From assembly GCA_012838035.1 (NCBI GenBank), contig DUQB01000081.1, forward strand, positions 1 through 56,001: a stretch of DNA of 56,001 nt, read 5' to 3'. Of this stretch, positions 27,882-36,434 are shown in pieces (positions within the stretch are counted from its first letter, which is position 1; every line of letters starts with the position of its first letter). A program made the position numbers and the translations under genes. Source of the DNA: Bacillota bacterium. Lineage in GTDB: Bacteria > Bacillota > Limnochordia > DTU080. Under the pieces are notes generated by a model. That model was not told the DNA's origin and ran no database searches. It saw nothing but the letters and a program-made list of their open reading frames with translations.

Positions 27882-27983
27882 GTTGCCAGTATACTGACGC
27901 TCCCGGCAGGTACTTGGAAGGTGGATGGTAAATACTATCCTACACCGCTGATCACCTGAGGTACCGGAACGGGAGTGCTGTTC

Positions 27984-28463
27984 TTGCTGCACATAAAAAT
28001 TATTGCTGTCGGAAAGCTGCGAGAGCGTTACCTGCGGGAAGGTTGTGTTGAATATCTGCGTCGCCTGAATTCCTACGCCCAGGTAGAAGTGGTTGAGATA
28101 AAAGAAGAAACGCATGGAACGCCAAGTGCGCGTACCGATGCGGAAGCCAAACGGATTACAGCGGCGTTGCCCGCCCGATGTCACCTCATAGTCCTAGACG
28201 AACGAGGTAAACAGTTCACCTCACCGAAATTTGCGCGGTATTTAGAGCAGGTAGCTGCCGGTGGACAGAGTGCGGTCTGTTTCGTCATCGGCGGTGCTGA
28301 CGGCGTAGCCCCGCATTTCCGAGAGCAGGCGCAGTTGCTCCTGTCGTTTTCACAACTTACCTTTCCACACCAGCTCTTCCGTGTGCTGTTATTGGAACAG
28401 ATCTATCGCGTTTTCACCATTCAACGCGGTGAGCCATACCATCGAGCCGGATTGGACATTTGA
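27984..28463 (+). CDS. rlmH: 23S rRNA (pseudouridine(1915)-N3)-methyltransferase
   Basis: LHIKIIAVGKLRERYLREGCVEYLRRL...FVIGGADG...LSFSQLTFPHQLFRVLLLEQIYRVFTIQRGEPYH; probable TTG start at 27984. Confidence 0.95.
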   Translation: MLHIKIIAVGKLRERYLREGCVEYLRRLNSYAQVEVVEIKEETHGTPSARTDAEAKRITAALPARCHLIVLDERGKQFTSPKFARYLEQVAAGGQSAVCFVIGGADGVAPHFREQAQLLLSFSQLTFPHQLFRVLLLEQIYRVFTIQRGEPYHRAGLDI

Positions 28464-28542
28464 CGATCAGGCAACACGCTGTTTATAATATCCCTAACTT
28501 TTATGCACGCTGTAATTCGCGTTGGTGACGGGAGGTCGCGGT

Positions 28543-29187
28543 ATGCGTTGGAAGAAGATATCTGACGCCGTTGTACGGCGCTTGCCACTTTATTTGCGAG
28601 TACTGAACGAATTGATCCAAGACGCGCCTGAAAAGCGCTCTATTTCATCACAAGAATTGGGAGATAGAGCAGGTTTCAGTCCGGCATTGGTGCGCAAAGA
28701 CCTGGCTTGGTTCGGCGAGTTCGGCAAGCAAGGCGTCGGCTATGAAGTAGCTTATCTGCAGCAGGAGTTGCGTCATATTCTGAATCTTGATCAAGACATC
28801 GGTGTTGGGTTAGTCGGTGTCGGACAATTGGGTAGAGCCCTAACGCGCTATCATCACGAGCGGATGGTACAGGAGAAAGACTTTCGCTTGAACCTACGCG
28901 CCCTGTTCGATAACGATCCGAGTAAAGTCGGACAAGAGTTCGACGGCCTGCCGATCATGCCTTTGGCCGCTCTGCCGGAACAAGTAGAGAGACAGCGTTT
29001 GGAGATGATGATCATCACCGTACCTGCATCTCAAGCTCAGGAGGTAACCGATGTAGTGACTTCCTGCGGTATTAAGGCCATTCTGAATTTCGCCCCTACC
29101 AAGCTCAATGTACCTCTCGACGTCAACTTGTCGAATGCGGACGTGATGTTGGAACTACAGCGTCTTGCCTATTATCTGCAAAACTAA
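28543..29187 (+). CDS. rex: Redox-sensing transcriptional repressor Rex
   Basis: RRLPLYLRVLNELIQDAPEKRSISSQELGDRAGFSPALVRKDLAWFGEFGKQGVGYEV; ATG at 28543 with GGGAGG. Confidence 0.95.
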   Translation: MRWKKISDAVVRRLPLYLRVLNELIQDAPEKRSISSQELGDRAGFSPALVRKDLAWFGEFGKQGVGYEVAYLQQELRHILNLDQDIGVGLVGVGQLGRALTRYHHERMVQEKDFRLNLRALFDNDPSKVGQEFDGLPIMPLAALPEQVERQRLEMMIITVPASQAQEVTDVVTSCGIKAILNFAPTKLNVPLDVNLSNADVMLELQRLAYYLQN

Positions 29188-29343
29188 AATTCTCGTGTGA
29201 GACCTATGGTTCCTTACTCCTGCGGTACTCCTTGGGCTTAACGGATACTCGCCCGGCTTCCTGGATACCCTATCCCATAGTCGATCAGATCCGCACAACC
29301 ATCCGGATAACGCTGAACTCAGCTTTAGGCCGACGGAGGTGCA

Positions 29344-30081
29344 ATGCCTCTTTTGCCCAAGCCGCATGTATCACTCTATGCCTCGGATAAAGCGCAATAC
29401 ATTCAAGCGCTGTTTAGCCAAATCGCGCCGCGATACGACGGCATCAACCGAGTGCTGTCGTTGGGCAGGGACTTGGCATGGCGGCGTCGCGCAGCCGCAC
29501 AGTGCGCATTGCAGCCCGGCCGGCAGGTTCTCGATGTTGCTACGGGAACAGGAGATTTGGCTTTTTCTCTCGCGTGTCATGTCGCCCCTCACGGTCAGGT
29601 GATAGGTTTAGACCTCAATGCCGAGATGCTGGCCATAGCCCGTAAGAAAGCCGGCAAACGCGATCCTTACCGGGTCTGTCGCTTTATACAGGGCGATGCT
29701 CTGCAACTTCCCTTTCCCGATCATGCTTTTCATGCAGTGACCATTGGTTTTGCCTTGCGCAATGTAACAGACATCTCAACGTGTTTGGCACAAATGTACA
29801 GGGTCCTTAAACCTGATGGGCGCATGGTCTGTTTAGAGCTGGCTCGACCGGAAAAGCGCGTGTGGCGGCAATTACATGCCGTCTATCTCCGGTTGATCAT
29901 TCCCGGTATCGGCCGCCTCGGACACGGAGTTGCGGCGCCCTATCAGTATCTCGCTAATTCGTTAACCGATTTTCCCGGCCGCAAACAACTGGTGCAGCTG
30001 ATGCTAGGTGTAGGGTTTAAGCAGGTGCATTATGTGAACCTGTTGGGCGGAGTGGCGACCATCCATGTGGGTATTGCATAA
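29344..30081 (+). CDS. ubiE: Demethylmenaquinone/ubiquinone methyltransferase
   Basis: YIQALFSQIAPRYDGINRVLSLGRDLAWRR, LDVATGTGDLAF, FALRNVTD; ggaggt RBS. Confidence 0.95.
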   Translation: MPLLPKPHVSLYASDKAQYIQALFSQIAPRYDGINRVLSLGRDLAWRRRAAAQCALQPGRQVLDVATGTGDLAFSLACHVAPHGQVIGLDLNAEMLAIARKKAGKRDPYRVCRFIQGDALQLPFPDHAFHAVTIGFALRNVTDISTCLAQMYRVLKPDGRMVCLELARPEKRVWRQLHAVYLRLIIPGIGRLGHGVAAPYQYLANSLTDFPGRKQLVQLMLGVGFKQVHYVNLLGGVATIHVGIA

Positions 30082-30265
30082 CGCTCTCTTTGTGTTGATA
30101 CATGGTATCTCACCGTATGGTATGCGACTGTAATACGCACCCTGAGATTAAGACGCGATGATGCGCAATTCGACTCCACATTGCAGACACTGCGGCGGTA
30201 CGGAAGGTTGATGCGGCTCGCATTGCTCCAAGTGTAGAGAACTCCGTGCACGTGAGAGGTGAGTC

Positions 30266-31285
30266 ATGGTGCAATTAGCAGATGCTTGTTTATCCCAAGA
30301 GACGGCGCTGTTGGCAATCGTAGAACAGAGTCTGCAGAATGAACTGCGTCGGACTTTGACGCCGGTGGGCGCCATTTATCTGCACATGACGCAAGGTGGC
30401 GGCAAGCGGATTCGGCCTGGACTCATATTAGCTTGTAATCGACTTTACTCACCTGACTGCGGCTCTGCCATTCCGGTTGCTGTAGCTGCAGAATTGATCC
30501 ACATGGCCAGTATGGCGCACGATGATGTAATTGATCAGGCTGATATGCGGCGGGGTTTGCCTACAGTCAATCACCACTGGGATAGCTGGACTGCGGTTTT
30601 GGTTGGTGACGCTTTGCTGGCCCGTGCCCTGGGCTTATTGGTTGAAACGCGGCAACCTGGCATTCTTAGATTGATGGCGGATATGCTCAAGGAGATGTGC
30701 GAGGGTGAGATCAGCCAAAACAGGGCCTTACTGAAGATGGATCTGAGCGAGGCGGAGTATCTGAATTGTATTCAGAAGAAGACAGCCCTTTTCTTTGCGG
30801 TTTGTTGCCAAAGCGGCGCCTTGCTTGGTGGTTGCCCGTCGCCGGATGCCCAGGCGCTATGGCAGTATGGCTACCGGCTGGGGATGGCGTTCCAGATGAT
30901 CGACGACTTGCTGGATGTAAACGCCAAGCCGGAAACCTGGGGCAAGCCTATCGGCGCCGATGTAGCCGCCGGGGTGATGACCTTACCGCTCATTCGGGCT
31001 ATGCAGGACCCAAAATACGGCAAGGAGATTCGCAAGCAAGTACTGACGTGGCGAAGCATTTTGCGCAGGGCAAAAAGGGGTCGGAGGTCTACAGCGCGCC
31101 GGAACAGTCGACACGTTCAGCAATTGCTGGCGCTGATTCAGGCTACCGATGCTTTAGAATACACTCGTAGGCGAGCGCAGGAGTATGCGCGGTCCGCTAT
31201 AGGCTGCATTCCTGCAAATACTGATCCGGCAGCCAAAGCAAGACTGACGGAGTTGGTCGATAGCGTTGTACATCGGCAAAGCTAG
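30266..31285 (+). CDS. Polyprenyl (heptaprenyl-type) diphosphate synthase
   Basis: GGKRIRPGL, HMASMAHDDVIDQADMRRG (DDxxD-type), FQMIDDLLD. Confidence 0.92.
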   Translation: MVQLADACLSQETALLAIVEQSLQNELRRTLTPVGAIYLHMTQGGGKRIRPGLILACNRLYSPDCGSAIPVAVAAELIHMASMAHDDVIDQADMRRGLPTVNHHWDSWTAVLVGDALLARALGLLVETRQPGILRLMADMLKEMCEGEISQNRALLKMDLSEAEYLNCIQKKTALFFAVCCQSGALLGGCPSPDAQALWQYGYRLGMAFQMIDDLLDVNAKPETWGKPIGADVAAGVMTLPLIRAMQDPKYGKEIRKQVLTWRSILRRAKRGRRSTARRNSRHVQQLLALIQATDALEYTRRRAQEYARSAIGCIPANTDPAAKARLTELVDSVVHRQS

Positions 31286-31384
31286 CCGTGAATTTAGCTG
31301 TGCTGCCGTATGCCGTAAGTCATGAAGGGACAAAACGTGTTATACTCACCCAGGAGAGTGAATACTTGCAGGAGGTCATCGTTC

Positions 31385-31792
31385 ATGGAGCGCACATTCA
31401 TTATTGTGAAACCCGAGGCGGTTAAGCGCGGTCTGGTGGGTGAGATTCTTAAGCGTTTTGAACAGAAAGGTTTGCAGATTAAGCGCTTGCAGATGAGCAC
31501 CATCTCTGAGGATACGGCAAAGGTACACTATGGGCATCATGCGGACAAACCGTTCTTTCCGGATTTGCTTGCAGCCATTACGGCGGGTCCGGTTGTAATG
31601 GCCGTTTTGGAAGGACCGAATGCAATCGGCCATGTGCGGAATCTTATCGGCGCCACCAATCCCCTGGAGGCCAAACCGGGCAGCATCCGCGGCGACTTCG
31701 CCGTGGCTAACCCGTACAACATGGTCCATGCATCCGATTCACCTGAAACCGCTGCGGCGGAGATCGCCCGTTTCTTTGGCCCGGACGCTTAA
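31385..31792 (+). CDS. ndk: Nucleoside diphosphate kinase
   Basis: MERTFIIVKPEAVKRGLVGEILKRFEQKGL...NMVHASDSPETAAAEIARFF; track start 31322 too long. Confidence 0.96.
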   Translation: MERTFIIVKPEAVKRGLVGEILKRFEQKGLQIKRLQMSTISEDTAKVHYGHHADKPFFPDLLAAITAGPVVMAVLEGPNAIGHVRNLIGATNPLEAKPGSIRGDFAVANPYNMVHASDSPETAAAEIARFFGPDA

Positions 31793-31834
31793 CATACTCA
31801 ATATTACCGGTTGCAGCAAGCGAAAAGACTTAAT

Positions 31835-31866
31835 AGAGGGCGCTCTCTGTCGAGAGAACGCCCTCT
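31835..31866 (+). terminator. Hairpin terminator after ndk
   Basis: AGAGGGCG-ctctctgtcgagagaa-CGCCCTCT then gttta. Confidence 0.7.
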
Positions 31867-31906
31867 GTTTACTTACACGGCTGTTGTCCGGACATGGTAG
31901 TTATAG

Positions 31907-32503
31907 TTATAGACCACTGGTGATGCGTACGTCGGAGAATTCCGCCACCGTACCGCCGGCCCGCAGGCTCACGATGTTGCCGGTGAGCGGGTCGCTGTCG
32001 GTCCAAGAGCCGATGAGTTCGCCGTCACGATAGATGGTGAGGACACCGGTATTCGTGTCGAAGGTAACTTTGTAGCTGTGGACGTCGCCCACGCTTACCT
32101 CGGGGGTCGGGAAGTCGCCCACCTTACCTAAAGCTGAACCGGTGGTTCTGTAAAGGCGGATGAAGGTTCTATCTTGGAACACGCAATAAGAGACGCCGCG
32201 GAATGAGTTGGTGGCGTCATTGCCCAGGAAGTGCATTCCTGCCGCCGGACCGAAGGCTACGGAGGTTTCACCGAACTTGATCGTCCACTCATAGGTCATG
32301 ATGGGACCGATTTGAGCCAGTTCCATATAGGCGTTGGTGTTGGTGTTGCTGGGGGATTCCGAAATGATACTGCCGTCTTCAATGCGCCAATCCCCTGAGT
32401 AAACGATCCACTGGCCCGGAGAAATGGTGGCGGCGAATGCAACGCTTGATGATACTAACATGACCAATAATGTAAGACCTAGGAACAGCTTGTTAATTTT
32501 CAT
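31907..32503 (-). CDS. Secreted ConA-like/DUF1080-like protein, paralog A
   Basis: Signal peptide; VAFGPAAGMHFLGNDATNSFRGVSYCVFQDRTFIRLYRTT...YKVTFDTNTGVLTIYRDGELIGSW. Confidence 0.75.
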   Translation of the reverse strand: MKINKLFLGLTLLVMLVSSSVAFAATISPGQWIVYSGDWRIEDGSIISESPSNTNTNAYMELAQIGPIMTYEWTIKFGETSVAFGPAAGMHFLGNDATNSFRGVSYCVFQDRTFIRLYRTTGSALGKVGDFPTPEVSVGDVHSYKVTFDTNTGVLTIYRDGELIGSWTDSDPLTGNIVSLRAGGTVAEFSDVRITSGL

Positions 32504-32651
32504 ACTGTTAATTCCTCCTTACTGTTCATTGCGGAACGACAACCTTGATCTGGTTTTGTCGGTTGCCGCTCAGCGTCCGTACCATTCGTTCACTTGGATA
32601 GTACCGTGCTCCCGCAAAACAGCTGCATTCAGGAACAGATCGACTTCCGTC

Positions 32652-33248
32652 TTACTTGACGGATACCGATACATCCTTGAACTCTGCGACCGAACCGTTG
32701 GTGCGCAGAGAAATATAGCCGCCGCTTTGGATGGGCGATGCGTCGAGGTAGGTGCCCATCTCCTGACCGTCACGATAAACGGTCATCAAACCGGTTTCGG
32801 TATTGAAAACCACTTTATAGGTGAAAGTTTGACCAGGCTCCACCGGCGGGGTCGGCAGGTCGCCCGTTTTCATCAGAGAGCCGAAGGCCTTGTAGAGGCG
32901 AATGAAATTCTGATCCTGGAATACCAGGTAGGAAACGCCGCGCAGCGGGCTGTCCGCTTCGCTGGCCAGGAAGTGCACGCCTGCAGCCGGACCCATGGAA
33001 AAATCCGTCGGGCCGAAAGTACAGGTCCACTGAATGGTGATTTCCTTGCCGGACTGCTCCACGGCTGCCGAGGCTATGGTGTTGTTGGATGTAGTGTCGG
33101 TATTCTTATACGCGTTGCCACTTATTTCCCAGGCGCCGACTACCGGAGTCCAATCGCCGGGGCTGATTATGCTATCCGCTGCTGCCGCAAAACCTTGGGC
33201 AAAAACCAAACCGAGCATGAGAACGACAAACCACAGACTGCGATTCAT
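32652..33248 (-). CDS. Secreted ConA-like/DUF1080-like protein, paralog B
   Basis: MNRSLWFVVLMLGLVFAQGFAAAA signal; FSMGPAAGVHFLASEADSPLRGVSYLVFQDQNFIRLYKAF...YKVVFNTETGLMTVYRDGQEMGTY parallels paralog A; ATG 33248 with ggggga. Confidence 0.75.
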   Translation of the reverse strand: MNRSLWFVVLMLGLVFAQGFAAAADSIISPGDWTPVVGAWEISGNAYKNTDTTSNNTIASAAVEQSGKEITIQWTCTFGPTDFSMGPAAGVHFLASEADSPLRGVSYLVFQDQNFIRLYKAFGSLMKTGDLPTPPVEPGQTFTYKVVFNTETGLMTVYRDGQEMGTYLDASPIQSGGYISLRTNGSVAEFKDVSVSVK

Positions 33249-33502
33249 TAAATCTCCCCCTTGTAGGATTCTGGTTGGCATGTAGCCTTGAAAAGCCACA
33301 GCCCCGACCCGCTGCAATTGCTGTAATTTGGCGTAATTTCCGGGTCAAGGTAATATATACGGCCTAACAGGTACAAACACCTGCCCGAAAGAGCACGAAA
33401 AGTATTCCCAACCGCCGCGTTTTACTTCCTTTGAGGCTATTGTAATAGGCTTCTGCTCATACATTGTTTTCGCTATGTGTGGAAGGTTCAACACAACCCG
33501 CA

Positions 33503-36430
33503 TCAAGCGTCCCGGTCATGCTCTTGGCCGGCTTCCTGCCGCGCTTTCGCACGGGCTTGACGCCTTTGGGCCAAATAGCGGGCGGCTGCTTTAGCCGGGT
33601 CTACTTTACTGAAATCGTAGCGGGTGCTATGTTGTGTTTCCGCTGCACGCTGTTGCGCGATCAACTGATCCAATCGGAGGATCGGTTTGCGTGGCGCTTT
33701 CTGAGTCGGATTGATCTCAGACGCATCGGTCGTATCGTCACTCGTGAAGTCTTCCTCCGGCATAACCGTTGGTTCGGGTTGTTGTTCAGGTTTGAACCAG
33801 CGGTTTAGAATGGGATATTTGGTGCGCAGACGCTTTTCCACCTGTTGCAAGGCGCCGTCGGGCAGATACCGGATGCAGATATCGAGGAAAAAGAGGAAAA
33901 ACGCCATCACGAGCAAAGGTGTTACAAGCGAACGGCCGGTGCGCACCGGACTGGGGTGACGCCACAACGCGCTCAGCTCCCGTGGCGGGGGGATTTGCTC
34001 ACCGGAAAACAACACGCCGCCGGTTTGTCGGGTAAGGCGCTCCAAAGCGCCGCCATCGATGCCGCTCAGCCGGTACTCAGCCGAATAGGGCAGGGTTGCG
34101 CCTATCAGCACCGGTTGCTCATATCGGCTGTCGCCGGTGTCGGCGATGGCCGCCAGCCAAGCGCCTTGTTCATCGATGGGGAAGGCGGCTTGGTACTGCC
34201 CGGGCGCCGTTTGGATCAACCGGACGACTCGGCGTTGTCCGCTAGGGGAGACTACATCTGCCGTTAAGTTCAGGAAGTTAATGAACTCGCCGTTTTCATC
34301 AACTGCATCCACCACCAGATTTCCCATGCCGTCATGGATATCAAAGTAAGGCTGAAGGTTCTGCGCCGCTTCCGGGCGTGTAGTCCAACGTATGGTTTGA
34401 CTCCAAAACGCAGCGAATTCAGGCCAATTGAGCCAAGCGGAAGCCCATTTAGCCGTGGTCGACGAAGTAAATGCGACCACCCGGCCGAGGCCGTGACGCC
34501 AGGAAGCGAGTAGTGCATGACCTTCTTCGGACCCTAGGTGTACTGCTGCGGTAGCCTTCGGTGTGGTCAGTATATAACCGTCCAAGGGCGGTGTCTGCTG
34601 TTGGTTGATTCCCGTCAGAAACGGCGCAGGTTGCATCAACTGCGGTTGGAAACGTCCTTCTACAGCCAATGGCCGCGACACCATCAACGCTTCCGTAGTA
34701 AATATCTGCGGAATGGTACGAATATCATCGGTGTAGTAGGAACGTCCGCCGCCCCAAGCGGCAATCCTCTCCATAAGGATGCGGTCTGAATCTGCTCCTA
34801 TGGCTACGGTGCTCACGGTCACGCCGATTCCACGGAGCTTGGCTGTAACAAAAGCAAAATCGTAATCGACCGACTGGCCGTCGGACAAGACGACGGCATG
34901 CTTAACCATGGCGGGCGTATTGCTGAGCACTTCGTAAGCCTCTAGAAGAGCAGGTCCCATATCCGTGCCGCCGTCGGCGGTTAAAGAAGCGATCTGTTGC
35001 GCCATCAGCACCCGTTCAGTCACCGATTGTACGGGCACTATCCAGCGGTGCTCCGAGTCAAAAGCTAAAAAACCGAATAGGTCGCGGTCCGTCATCACGT
35101 CCAATACGCCTAAGGCGGCTTCCTTCGCCAGGTTGATCTTACTGAACCGACCTTGGGTACCGGCCATACTGCCTGACTTGTCCATAACCAGAACCAACGC
35201 GATGGAAGGCATGATCAAATGATCGGGAATATCCATGGTAACCGGCATGATCTCTTCTAGAGGCGTTTGATAATAACCGCCTAAGCCGTAGCTGTTGTAG
35301 CCGCCCAGTACTACCAGTCCGCCGCCCAGGTTGCGCACGTAGGCGGCCAAGGCCGCTTGTTGCGTCTGACTCAACTTCAGGGCGGAAACGTCATGTAACA
35401 CTAAGGTTCCATAAGATGACAGCGTAACGGCGTTCGCGGGCAAACCGGCCGTATTGGTGAGGTCAACGTACAGGTTCTGGCTCAGCAAAGCGCGATACAA
35501 GCCTTCAGACGCTGCGTAATCGTCGCTAACCAACAGCACGCGGCTGGGGCCGGCTACGGAAACCGTCGCATACGCCACGTTGTTTTGCGGATAAGTATCG
35601 TCAGCAGCCTGTAGACGAACTTCGTAACTGCTGACGCCGGCGCTCTCTTGTAACCCGCTGAAGGTGAACACATTTTGACCAATCTCCAGCTCTACCGTCG
35701 CGCTAGCCACCGGCGCGCCGTTGCGAATCAACAGCAAATCAACCTGGGTGGGGAACGTGGCGGACATCACGACCTGTATGGAAAAAGGTTGGTGTTCGCG
35801 CACCTGCAGCGGTGCATACGCTTGCTCAAGCGAAACTTCCCCTGCGGGCGGCGAAATGAGGTTAAAAGCATCGATGGGGATACCTCGGGCGCTAAACTGC
35901 GCGATCAGCGACTCTGCATCTCCGCGTGTACTTAAACCGTCTCCGACTAGAATCACCCGCATGTTGCGATTAGCCTCGGCTTGGCTGAGCGCCAACTCTA
36001 AAGCGGCTTGCAGATTGGTTTCGCTGCGGCTCGGAGCCGATTCTATGCGATGTAGCTTACTCAGATCGGCGCCCAAAGGTTGATCGACGTAGGCTTCGCT
36101 GCCAAAGGCGATGAGCCCGGCTCGATCGGCTTTGCCCAACTGTTCGGCCACCGTGCGGATGAATGCCAACCCTTGGGCTTGTTTAGCCGGCGTTACGCTT
36201 TCGGATATGTCGGTGAGGAAGAGCAGATCTACGCCGCTTTGCCGGGTCATCCAATGCATTCCTGCCAACGCGGCGATGATGCAGAGTAGAGCGGCGGCGC
36301 GGATGTAGGTTACTGTGCGCAAAAGACGGGGAACGCCGGGTGAGTGGAAGTAGCGGTACCACCCCCACACGATCGGGACGCACGCCGCGATGAAAAGCAA
36401 CGCCAAGGGGTTCTCGAATCGCAACGGCAT
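33503..36430 (-). CDS. Large membrane protein with two VWA-like domains flanking a GATase1-like domain
   Basis: ATG at 36430. LLFLTDISESVTP (first MIDAS-like), VAGPSRVLLVSDDY...LAAYVRNLGGGLVVLGGYNSYGLGGYYQTPLEEIMPV (GATase-like), LVLVMDKSGSMAG (second MIDAS). Confidence 0.88.
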   Translation of the reverse strand: MPLRFENPLALLFIAACVPIVWGWYRYFHSPGVPRLLRTVTYIRAAALLCIIAALAGMHWMTRQSGVDLLFLTDISESVTPAKQAQGLAFIRTVAEQLGKADRAGLIAFGSEAYVDQPLGADLSKLHRIESAPSRSETNLQAALELALSQAEANRNMRVILVGDGLSTRGDAESLIAQFSARGIPIDAFNLISPPAGEVSLEQAYAPLQVREHQPFSIQVVMSATFPTQVDLLLIRNGAPVASATVELEIGQNVFTFSGLQESAGVSSYEVRLQAADDTYPQNNVAYATVSVAGPSRVLLVSDDYAASEGLYRALLSQNLYVDLTNTAGLPANAVTLSSYGTLVLHDVSALKLSQTQQAALAAYVRNLGGGLVVLGGYNSYGLGGYYQTPLEEIMPVTMDIPDHLIMPSIALVLVMDKSGSMAGTQGRFSKINLAKEAALGVLDVMTDRDLFGFLAFDSEHRWIVPVQSVTERVLMAQQIASLTADGGTDMGPALLEAYEVLSNTPAMVKHAVVLSDGQSVDYDFAFVTAKLRGIGVTVSTVAIGADSDRILMERIAAWGGGRSYYTDDIRTIPQIFTTEALMVSRPLAVEGRFQPQLMQPAPFLTGINQQQTPPLDGYILTTPKATAAVHLGSEEGHALLASWRHGLGRVVAFTSSTTAKWASAWLNWPEFAAFWSQTIRWTTRPEAAQNLQPYFDIHDGMGNLVVDAVDENGEFINFLNLTADVVSPSGQRRVVRLIQTAPGQYQAAFPIDEQGAWLAAIADTGDSRYEQPVLIGATLPYSAEYRLSGIDGGALERLTRQTGGVLFSGEQIPPPRELSALWRHPSPVRTGRSLVTPLLVMAFFLFFLDICIRYLPDGALQQVEKRLRTKYPILNRWFKPEQQPEPTVMPEEDFTSDDTTDASEINPTQKAPRKPILRLDQLIAQQRAAETQHSTRYDFSKVDPAKAAARYLAQRRQARAKARQEAGQEHDRDA

Positions 36431-36434
36431 CCTT

